Origin: Opitutales bacterium
Lineage (GTDB): Bacteria; Verrucomicrobiota; Verrucomicrobiia; Opitutales; T3Sed10-336
Assembly (NCBI GenBank): GCA_007132315.1
Contig: SLOW01000223.1
Span: 1-21,979 of the forward strand
Reading direction: 5' to 3'
Length of the DNA: 21,979 nucleotides
Shown one piece after another: positions 6,769 through 13,825 of this stretch. A model generated the notes under the pieces. It saw only the letters and a program-made list of their open reading frames with translations. It ran no database searches and was not told where the DNA came from. The translations under genes and the position numbers were made by a program. Position 1 is the stretch's first letter. Each line of letters starts with the position of its first letter.

Positions 6769-7938
6769 TTATCCGGTCATCGAAACAACCGTTCCGGACG
6801 CGACGGACGGAGTGAGCGCCCACCATTCGGCGGCGGTCTCCGGCTCGACAACCTCCCGATAATGTTTGTAAACCACGCCCGGCGAAGTGTGCCCCAACTG
6901 TTCGGCAACCTTCCCGGCGTCTCCCGTTGTGGCGAGCAAATAGGACGCGAACGAATGCCTGAGCGCGTTATCCTTCCATGGTAGGCCCCGCTCCGCTTCC
7001 AGGTAACGCCGGAAGGCGAGCAAGCGGCGCTTGAAGTTCGGTTCCCGGAGCGCCCCGGTTGCGAAGGCGAAGCGGTCGGCAATCCAAGTCCGGAGCGGCT
7101 CCCGGATTTCCACCAAACGGCGTTGAGCGGTTTTCACCACTCCCGCTGACAGGTCGATAAACCCCCGCTTCAGCTTCACGGTCTCCCACTGGAACCGGTC
7201 AATCTCGGCAGACCGGAGACCGGCGAACCCCCCGAGAAGGACGGCGGCAAGTATATCGTCCCCGGCTTTCCCGGCCTCCCGGAGTATACTCGCCATTTCC
7301 CGGGGTGTGAACACCTCGACACCTTCGGACTCCACTTTGAACGGACGTATTCCCTCGACGGGGTTCGCCTGGACGTACCCGAGGGACTTGCACCAGTTGA
7401 AGAAGGTCTGTGTCGCCCTGCGGAAATGGTTCTTCGACTGGTTCCCGGCCTTCAAGGCATGAAGCCATGCCGAAACGTTTCGCCCGGTAACATCGGACGC
7501 CAGACGCTCGCCGAATTCAGCGGCGAACCGGTTCAATCGGAAACGAAGGTCTTCGACGGTTCGCGCCCGCTTGCCTTCCGCCTTCGCAACGTCCAGAAAT
7601 TGCGCCACAAGTTCCTTGACCGGTGCGGAGCGGCTCCTGGCCTCCCACTGTTCGAGAAACGCGTCCACGGCGTCAGTGAGGGACGCTCCCACGGCGTCCA
7701 GACGTTTCTTGCATTCGACCGATTCGCGCTGGAGGTCATCGGTTAGCTCGGAAGCGTAACGATTCCCCAGGTTCTGAAAATCGACGCTCTTCAGGTTCAA
7801 GAAGTCGGTGGCGGCGGATTTCGTCTGGAACAGCTTGTTTCGACGCTTGCCCGATTCCGTCCAGCGCACCCGCCACTTGTAGCCGGGTTTCGCTTTGCTT
7901 TTGAATGGAGAGAGTGATGGTGGTCGTGTTGTGTTCAT
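6769..7938 (-). CDS. int: Tyrosine recombinase (integrase)
   Basis: Starting at ATG 7938 the protein has 389 residues. It has a basic N-terminal region (about 10-45) that could bind arm sites, a SAM-like core-binding domain (about 100-190), and a catalytic domain (about 205-365). Catalytic residues are Arg242 (GLRSAEI), Lys269, Arg327-His328 (NALRHSF), His350 (LGHTSP) and Tyr360 (YKHY). The first His of the HxxR box is Asn324, seen to my memory in many integrases of similar elements. The gene reads away from attR, and its start lies 97 bases from the repeat. It should catalyse integration into and excision from the tRNA-Thr gene. A further ATG-less extension to 7971 is open but begins at a weak start codon. 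Confidence 0.93.
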   Translation of the reverse strand: MNTTRPPSLSPFKSKAKPGYKWRVRWTESGKRRNKLFQTKSAATDFLNLKSVDFQNLGNRYASELTDDLQRESVECKKRLDAVGASLTDAVDAFLEQWEARSRSAPVKELVAQFLDVAKAEGKRARTVEDLRFRLNRFAAEFGERLASDVTGRNVSAWLHALKAGNQSKNHFRRATQTFFNWCKSLGYVQANPVEGIRPFKVESEGVEVFTPREMASILREAGKAGDDILAAVLLGGFAGLRSAEIDRFQWETVKLKRGFIDLSAGVVKTAQRRLVEIREPLRTWIADRFAFATGALREPNFKRRLLAFRRYLEAERGLPWKDNALRHSFASYLLATTGDAGKVAEQLGHTSPGVVYKHYREVVEPETAAEWWALTPSVASGTVVSMTG

Positions 7939-7976
7939 TGCCAGAACATGCCTCAAGTGGACACAAGCCACAAGCC

Positions 7977-7997
7977 AAAAGTGTTCCCAAAGTGTTC
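7977..7997 (+). repeat. Phased GTGTTC repeats beside attR
   Basis: GTGTTC occurs at 7981-7986 and 7992-7997, each preceded by AAA, 11 bases apart and 37 bases left of the attR core. Orientation and spacing match the two clusters near attL. They lie between the integrase start and attR, so a bound protein could also control the integrase promoter. Confidence 0.6.
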
Positions 7998-8034
7998 TTT
8001 CGGCTTATATCCCGCATAAAACCGTGGTATTCTT

Positions 8035-8081
8035 CGGTTTCGCAAACCGTAGGTCGTGGGTTCGAGTCCCATTCCTGGCTC
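8035..8081 (+). repeat. attR: displaced 3' half of tRNA-Thr
   Basis: This copy begins within the anticodon stem and runs through the T-arm and 3' acceptor strand. It matches 81-127 except at 8043, where C replaces T of the anticodon. There is no 5' half, so it cannot make a tRNA. It marks the right end of the element. Confidence 0.92.
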
Positions 8082-8123
8082 CTTAATAAAACCCCCATCT
8101 CAAGCCGTTTCCCGCTCAACCAC

Positions 8124-8336
8124 GCCGTCTCAACCGATTCCGAAAGCGGCTGGCTGGTCGCGTCATGGAATGCGCCCGGCGGCGGCGGAATCACCACGCA
8201 GGCCGAAACACCGGAAAAGCTTTTCGATGAGATTCGGGACGCCGTGCTTTGCTATTTTGACGATGACGAGTTGCCGGGAGCGGTAAAGGTTCACTTCCGT
8301 GAAGACCCGTCCGTCTCCGTGCTCGAACCCGCATGA
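8124..8336 (+). pseudogene. hicB remnant outside attR (5'-truncated)
   Basis: The translation from 8124 (AVSTDSESGWLVASW, GGGGITTQAE, VKVHF, SVSVLEPA) aligns with nearly the whole of the HicB at 520-750 but lacks about the first seven residues and any in-frame start codon near the break. The open frame continues leftward through attR into integrase DNA, which is an artefact of the junction. The C-terminus SVLEPA and the overlap with a following hicA start are preserved. It is probably an older host or earlier-element copy, broken near the att site. Confidence 0.8.
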
Positions 8337-8389
8337 AGCTTCCCCGCGACGTTTCCGGTGAGGATGTAATAAGTGTCGCAACTATGTAA
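8333..8389 (+). pseudogene. hicA remnant (3'-truncated)
   Basis: The frame starts ATGAAGCT, overlaps the hicB stop as in the intact pair, and gives MKLPRDVSG, identical to the first nine residues of the intact HicA. Similarity ends at about 8370, and a stop follows at 8389. The catalytic His and the rest of the fold are missing, so no toxin can be made. Confidence 0.8.
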
Positions 8390-8510
8390 AAATAGGTGAA
8401 ATGGCGATTTTTCTTGCAACCGGTATCCGCCTCTGCTTCATTAGCCCTCGTTAGGACAGTTAGAAGCTTTCCTCCGCACAACGGAGGTTTGGGGTAACTA
8501 AGAAAGCAAA
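8390..8510 (+). other. Non-coding stretch with possible RNA structure
   Basis: No gene is seen. After an AT-rich patch, AGTTA (8458-8462) can pair with TAACT (8495-8499), enclosing a perfect hairpin CCTCCG/CGGAGG (8471-8476 and 8482-8487) with loop CACAA. The terminator at 8511 follows 11 bases later. This could be the 3' part of a small RNA or a leader element for the gene at 8642. No known riboswitch class was recognised. Confidence 0.4.
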
Positions 8511-8551
8511 GGGCGGGCCGTTTAGGGGTAGGCGGCCCGCCCACTTTTTTT
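8511..8551 (+). terminator. Strong rho-independent terminator
   Basis: GGGCGGGCCG (8511-8520) pairs perfectly with CGGCCCGCCC (8533-8542) around a 12-base loop, followed by seven T (8545-8551). It lies 90 bases upstream of the gene at 8642. It may end the old hicBA transcript or a small RNA, or act as an attenuator of the next gene. Confidence 0.85.
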
Positions 8552-8641
8552 CGCCGGACCGTACAACGACCCCGAGCGCGACACAATCTTCCTCGCTTTC
8601 CGATTTGCCAAAGGAAAAATTTTACTCCTATTGTCACAACC

Positions 8642-10522
8642 ATGGCTAAAACTGACTCTTGGAAGAAATTCAATCCGCCTGAAGAAGCGTGCAACGTTCT
8701 TGGAAACGCGCCCTCGGTCACGGTATTCGAAACCATCGCCGACTTGATCGACGCCGCTTGTGGGGGGCCCGACTCCGACTACGCCGAAGTCAAGTACGAC
8801 GTGCCCGGCAAAGGCGAGGTTCTGGAAGCGACGGTCGCCCGCGTGCGCAACGGGGTTGCCGCGAATTACGCGGAACCGTACATGCGGCGCCGCGATCCGG
8901 ATTGTATGGTCATCGGCGATGACAAGCCGACCAACAAACCGACCTATAAGTCCCGTTTCGGCACGGACTTCGATCCGGCCCGCGAGGAGACCTTCGCATG
9001 GCTCGCAAAACAGGACTTGGCGGTGTTCGGATTCGTTTCCGGACGGCGTGAAATGGGAATGGACTCCATGGTCATCGCCCCGGCCAACGCCGGTTTCTTC
9101 GCCCTGGGTCTGGCTCTCTTGCAGGGAGTCGTGCCGCTGTCGGAACTGCCCGACGATTTCTACCCGAAATCGATCATCTACGTGGCCCCGCCCTTCCGGC
9201 ACACGCACTTCGAAGGGCGCCAGGTAGTCGTGCATAACCGCCACGACAACCTTCACGAACTGTTTTCCTACAATCTCTATCCCGGTCCGAGCGCCAAGAA
9301 AGGTATCTACGGCGTGCTCCTGGGGTTGGGAGAAAAAGAGGGGTGGGTTACCGCCCACTGCTCGACCGTGCGCGCCGTCACGCCTTACGACAACGAAGTG
9401 ACGATCATGCACGAAGGCGCCAGCGGCGGCGGCAAGAGCGAGATGCTGGAGCAGGCCCACCGCCAGCCGGACGGACGGTTCCTCCTCGGGAAAAACCTGG
9501 TGACCGGGGAAATCCGGCACGTGGAGCTGCCCCGTTCCTGCGCGCTGTATCCGGTTACGGACGACATGGCGCTCTGCCACCCGTCCCTGCAGGAAGAAAA
9601 AGGCAAGATGTGGCTGACCGACGCCGAAGACGCCTGGTTTGTGCGGGTCAATCACATCGACGAATACGGCACGGACCTGAACCTGGAAAAACTGACGGCG
9701 CTGCCGGAAAAACCGCTCCTGTTTCTCAACATCGACGCGGTCCCGAACGGCCGCGCGTTGATCTGGGAACACATCCAGGACAAGCCCGGGGTGGCTTGCC
9801 CCAATCCCCGCGTCATCATCCCGCGCGAAATCGTTCCCGGAATCGTCGAAGGCCGCGTCAGGGTGGACATCCGCAGCATCGGCATCCGCACCCCACCCTG
9901 CACCGACGAGAAACCGACCTACGGCATCGTCGGACTGTTCCACATTCTTCCGCCCGCCCTCGCTTGGCTCTGGCGCCTGGTCGCGCCCCGCGGCCACGCC
10001 AACCCGAGCATCGTGGAGTCCGAAGGCATGAGCAGCGAGGGGGTCGGTTCCTACTGGCCGTTCGCCACCGGCCGCCGGGTCGATCAGGCGAACCTGTTGC
10101 TCGATCAGTTCCTGGCGCACACCCGCACACAGTACATTCTGACACCCAACCAGAACGTGGGTGCGTGGGAGGTCGGATTCATGCCGCAGTGGATCGCCCG
10201 CGAATACCTGACCCGCCGCGGCGGAAAACCGTTCAAGCCGGACCAGATCAAGCCGTCCCGCTGCCCGTTGCTGGGTTACGCGCTCTATCAATTGCACGTG
10301 GAAGGTCACATGATTCCGCGCTGGTTCCTGCAAGTGGACTCCCAACCGGAAGTCGGCAAGGCAGCCTACGACAAAGGCGCCGAACAATTGACGGAGTTCT
10401 TCCACAAGTGCCTGCACGACTTTGTGAACGAACCGGACCTCAACCCGACGGGCAAGAAAATCATCGAGTGCTGCCTGAACGGAGGCACCGTTGACGACTA
10501 CGAAACGTTCATCGCCCGGTAG
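8642..10522 (+). CDS. DUF4914-like protein with PEP carboxykinase-type P-loop
   Basis: The 626-residue cytoplasmic protein contains a P-loop at 259-266 (GASGGGKS, preceded by IMHE) of the kind seen in PEP carboxykinase and HPr kinase folds. Other conserved-looking segments are APPFRHTHFEGRQVVVHNRHDNLHE (about 182-206), SLQEEKGKMWLTDAEDAWFVRVNHIDEYG in the middle, and SEGMSSEGVGSYWPFATGRR (about 460-480). I recall this arrangement from DUF4914-family proteins, whose reaction is not known to me. There is no signal peptide or membrane segment. The ATG at 8642 has no Shine-Dalgarno within 15 bases; a purine run AAAGGAAAAA lies about 30 bases upstream. The gene is monocistronic, between a terminator on each side. 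A nucleotide-dependent kinase or carboxykinase-like activity is inference from the P-loop alone. Confidence 0.75.
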   Translation: MAKTDSWKKFNPPEEACNVLGNAPSVTVFETIADLIDAACGGPDSDYAEVKYDVPGKGEVLEATVARVRNGVAANYAEPYMRRRDPDCMVIGDDKPTNKPTYKSRFGTDFDPAREETFAWLAKQDLAVFGFVSGRREMGMDSMVIAPANAGFFALGLALLQGVVPLSELPDDFYPKSIIYVAPPFRHTHFEGRQVVVHNRHDNLHELFSYNLYPGPSAKKGIYGVLLGLGEKEGWVTAHCSTVRAVTPYDNEVTIMHEGASGGGKSEMLEQAHRQPDGRFLLGKNLVTGEIRHVELPRSCALYPVTDDMALCHPSLQEEKGKMWLTDAEDAWFVRVNHIDEYGTDLNLEKLTALPEKPLLFLNIDAVPNGRALIWEHIQDKPGVACPNPRVIIPREIVPGIVEGRVRVDIRSIGIRTPPCTDEKPTYGIVGLFHILPPALAWLWRLVAPRGHANPSIVESEGMSSEGVGSYWPFATGRRVDQANLLLDQFLAHTRTQYILTPNQNVGAWEVGFMPQWIAREYLTRRGGKPFKPDQIKPSRCPLLGYALYQLHVEGHMIPRWFLQVDSQPEVGKAAYDKGAEQLTEFFHKCLHDFVNEPDLNPTGKKIIECCLNGGTVDDYETFIAR

Positions 10523-10542
10523 CCCTTCCGGCAACCTTTCTG

Positions 10543-10577
10543 AAAAAGAGCCCGCCGGCGTCGGCGGGCTCTTTTTT
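10543..10577. terminator. Bidirectional terminator between convergent genes
   Basis: GAGCCCGCCG (10548-10557) and CGGCGGGCTC (10562-10571) form a perfect 10-base stem with a 4-base loop, flanked by AAAAA on the left and TTTTTT on the right. It serves the DUF4914-like gene on the plus strand and addA on the minus strand. Confidence 0.9.
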
Positions 10578-10624
10578 GGGGAATCGCCTTGCGGGACGCA
10601 ACGGTCCGAAAAATGCGACTCACG

Positions 10625-13600
10625 CTACCTTTCCGCCGGCAAATCCACCAGCTCACGGCGTTGGGTAAACAGCAGGCGACAGCGGATCTCGCGCGCCGGC
10701 AGTCCGGTCATGTAAGCCAGAACCCGCCGGTAAACATCCAATTGACCCGTATACCCGGAAGCCTCGGGGTCCAACGGGATGTCGGGATCGCCCCGGTCCG
10801 TTTTGTAGTCGAGGATCTCCGCCCCGACAGCCTCACCGGAACGGCCCAATCGCAACACGACGCGGTCAAACGTGCCGGTCACCCATTCCCCGTCCAGAAT
10901 GACTTCGAAACTCCGCTCCCGCCAGAGTTCCGCCGGTTCCTGCGGTTTCGCCAATGCGTCAAGGATCGCGGGATCCCGCAGACAGGCGAGGACGTCCTCC
11001 CAGGCTTCCTCCGTTTCATTGGTCGATTCAGCGTCCCGCCAGGAAGCCACCTCGTCCGCCGTACCGGGCGAACTCCAGCCGACGCGCGCGAATATCTCAT
11101 GCACGCGGGTTCCGAAATCGAGACCGCGGCGGGATTCCGGAGAAAAGAGGCTTGCCGCGGGTATGGTGCGAGGTCGCGCCCGCGAAGGCATGCCGCGTCG
11201 GAATCGGACGCGTTCGGCGAACCGCCGACTCTCGGGCTGAGGGGCCGTGACGCTCTCTGCGGGCGGAGCCTGACAGGCGCGGTACCAGTCGGCATTGCCG
11301 CGGGAGTACACCAGATTCACGGCGGCTTCTCCCCAGTGGTCCGGCGTGGTGTTGCCCTCGCCCAGGGCGTCCGACAACCACCGCACGAAGTTCTTCGATT
11401 TCGAACTCGGCTTCCGCGGCTCGGCAATCAGGTACATCGCTCGTTTGGCGCGGGTCAGAGCGACGTACAACTGGCAAAACCGCTCGTAGCAAACATCGGC
11501 CGCGACCTCCGCGTCGTGCCGCGCCAGCACCGGATCACACTCGCGAATCTCGCGGGCCGGCGGGTCCAGCACCCACCGCACCCGGCGATCCGGAGCCCGG
11601 TCCACCTTCAGTCCTCGCGACGCACCGTCCAGTCGCGTTCCCTCCAGGTCGGGGAGCAGAACCACATCGAAACCGAGTCCCTTGGACTTGTGCACGGTCA
11701 TCACCCGCACCGCGTTTTCCGGAGCGCTTTCGCGGACCGTATATTCCGACATGAATTCCACAAACTCCGCCACCGATCGCCGGCCATGCCGGTCAAACGA
11801 ACGCGCCGCCGCCACGAAGAAAGCGCCCCGCTCCCGATTGAACGCGTCCAGCCCACCGAGCGTTTCCATCCGCGCGATCCACGATTCCGACACGGCCGCG
11901 AAGCCGTCGCGATGCACCGATTCCAGCACGTCCCGGCCGACATCTCCGGAGCGATCGCCCGCCAGCACGTCGCGCAGCGGCGTCATCATCAGATGTTCTC
12001 GAGCGAAACGATCGCTCGGATACGCCGCCCACTTGAACAAAGCCAGTAGAAGCCCGCCCAGAGGATTGTCGATCCCCGGTCTCATATCGGCTTCCGCCGC
12101 CACCGGAAAGTCACCGTGACGACGCAAAAACTGAATCAGTTCCGCCGCCTTGCGGTTCCGTTGAACCAGAATTGCACAGGAAAGTCCGCGTTCCAAGGGA
12201 CGGATCTCCCGCAGGAGCTCGAGCACGGCTCTGTAACGCCCGTCCTCTCCCTCAAGCTCGCAGAAAGCGACGTAGTCGTTTCGATCCTGATGCCTGGCCC
12301 GGTGTCGATCCCACCCCTCGGACCAGCGCTCGACCGCTCCGGCGGGAAACAGGTCGCGCATCACTTGATGGTTACCAAAAACCCGGTTTACCGTATCGAT
12401 CACGGCCGGACCGGACCGCCACGATTCGCTCATCCTCCGCTCCTGAATGGGTTTCCCCCCCGAAGCGTTATAGTGGCGGTGAATTTCCCGGAAAAGACGC
12501 GCGTCACCTTCGCGCCAGGCAAAGATCGCCTGTTTTACATCCCCGACGTAAAAAAAACTCCGGCGACCTTCCGGATCCTGCACGACCTCGTCGATCAGGT
12601 CACTTAGCGCCCGCCACTGAACGTAGCTTGTATCCTGAAACTCGTCGAGCAGCCAGTGATCGTAACGCCCGTCCAAACGGTAGTTGACCATCAGGCGACC
12701 GTCGGCCGCATCTTGGGTCAGGCGGGGACGTTCGGAGCCGGGGGCCGAAAGGAGAACCAGAATATCGCTGAAGGTCAGACGGCCGCCGCCTCGCACCAGG
12801 TCCGCGTACAGGGCCTCGTACCCGCGCAGGATTTCGTACAGCCCCCTTGTCACCTGGAGTTTTTTTTCCACCTCCGCCCCGCACAAAGCCTGTACCAGGC
12901 GTTTGAGACGAAGGCACTCGTCGCCCGACAATTCGAGCTTCTTCCCGCCGATCGTCCACTTGGCGCGGCCCGTTTCCAAATCGGACCAGATCCTGAGCGC
13001 GTTGCCCAATGGCCGTTTCATGCCGTCGGACCACGGAGAACCCGGACGCCAGTCCCCAACCTCGCACACGAAACGTTCCCACGTTCTGCGCTGGGCGTCG
13101 GTCAGCTCCTTACAGGAAAAAGCCCGGTCGAGCGTTTCGAGGCTTTCGCGGGGATCCGTGTCGTCAACGAGCCATACCGATCCTTCCGGCCAAATCCGGC
13201 GCGGATTGCCCCAGAACTCACCGTCGGGGACGGCCAAAAACACCTCGTGGTAGCGTTCGATGAATTCGTCCAGCCGCGCCGCCAGCCGTTTTTCCTGAAC
13301 CCCCCAGGTCGCCTGTTTGAACGCCTCGACAAACTCTCTCCGCGCCCGGCCGCCTTGTCCGGCCTGGCGGAAAACCCGGCGAAACACGCGGCGTTTTTCC
13401 GACCTCATACTGTTCTCGTCCAGGATCTCGGGCGGCGCGCTCAACCCGAGTTCAAACGGAAAACCGCGCACGATCCGGAAAAAAAAGCCGTCCAGCGTTC
13501 CGAGTTCGAGCTGGGGCATCCGCTCGACCAATCGGGACAAAAAGGCCAGAAATTCGTCCCGGCCAACGTTCGGCATCCCGATCGCCTCGGCCAAATCCGC

Positions 13601-13825
13601 CGCGGCGTTTTCGTCCCGGGCGGCGCGGGCCAGTTTACCGAGAATCTCGTCTAAAAACTCCCCCGCGGCCTTCCGCGTGAAGGTCAGCGCGATGATTCGC
13701 TCCGGGTCCGCGCCCAGCGCCATGAGCCGAATGTAGCGGCTGGTCAGGCGATACGTCTTCCCTGAACCGGCGGATGCCAGTATCATCTCGTTGGGCACGG
13801 TTTCGTTCGCTTGGCGATCATTCAT
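10625..13825 (-). CDS. addA: AddA/RecB-like helicase-nuclease
   Basis: Starting at ATG 13825 the protein has 1066 residues. It is a UvrD-type superfamily 1 helicase: Walker A ASAGSGKT (17-24), ALTFTRKAA (46-54), Walker B LLDEFQDTS with Asp394/Glu395, YVGDVKQAIFAWREGD (about 426-441), VMTVHKSKGLGFD (about 708-720) and YVALTRAKR (about 787-795). The C-terminus is a RecB-type nuclease with His909 (GTRVHE), Asp987 (GTFDR), Asp1006-Lys1008 (LDYKT) and Gln1028 (QLDVY). AddA works with AddB to unwind and resect double-strand breaks for recombination. The start overlaps the addB stop (ATGA), preceded by AAAGGAG at good spacing. This start is chosen over one 16 codons upstream for that reason. All motor and nuclease residues appear intact. 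Confidence 0.9.
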   Translation of the reverse strand: MNDRQANETVPNEMILASAGSGKTYRLTSRYIRLMALGADPERIIALTFTRKAAGEFLDEILGKLARAARDENAAADLAEAIGMPNVGRDEFLAFLSRLVERMPQLELGTLDGFFFRIVRGFPFELGLSAPPEILDENSMRSEKRRVFRRVFRQAGQGGRARREFVEAFKQATWGVQEKRLAARLDEFIERYHEVFLAVPDGEFWGNPRRIWPEGSVWLVDDTDPRESLETLDRAFSCKELTDAQRRTWERFVCEVGDWRPGSPWSDGMKRPLGNALRIWSDLETGRAKWTIGGKKLELSGDECLRLKRLVQALCGAEVEKKLQVTRGLYEILRGYEALYADLVRGGGRLTFSDILVLLSAPGSERPRLTQDAADGRLMVNYRLDGRYDHWLLDEFQDTSYVQWRALSDLIDEVVQDPEGRRSFFYVGDVKQAIFAWREGDARLFREIHRHYNASGGKPIQERRMSESWRSGPAVIDTVNRVFGNHQVMRDLFPAGAVERWSEGWDRHRARHQDRNDYVAFCELEGEDGRYRAVLELLREIRPLERGLSCAILVQRNRKAAELIQFLRRHGDFPVAAEADMRPGIDNPLGGLLLALFKWAAYPSDRFAREHLMMTPLRDVLAGDRSGDVGRDVLESVHRDGFAAVSESWIARMETLGGLDAFNRERGAFFVAAARSFDRHGRRSVAEFVEFMSEYTVRESAPENAVRVMTVHKSKGLGFDVVLLPDLEGTRLDGASRGLKVDRAPDRRVRWVLDPPAREIRECDPVLARHDAEVAADVCYERFCQLYVALTRAKRAMYLIAEPRKPSSKSKNFVRWLSDALGEGNTTPDHWGEAAVNLVYSRGNADWYRACQAPPAESVTAPQPESRRFAERVRFRRGMPSRARPRTIPAASLFSPESRRGLDFGTRVHEIFARVGWSSPGTADEVASWRDAESTNETEEAWEDVLACLRDPAILDALAKPQEPAELWRERSFEVILDGEWVTGTFDRVVLRLGRSGEAVGAEILDYKTDRGDPDIPLDPEASGYTGQLDVYRRVLAYMTGLPAREIRCRLLFTQRRELVDLPAER

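Noticed and set aside
7905..8336. A 143-codon plus-strand frame running through attR
   Set aside because: It joins antisense integrase DNA, the tRNA fragment and the hicB remnant. Only the part from 8124 resembles a protein, and the start lies inside the integrase gene.
8522..10534. A 670-codon minus-strand frame
   Set aside because: It mirrors the DUF4914-like gene, has a composition typical of antisense GC-rich coding DNA, and matches no recognisable family.
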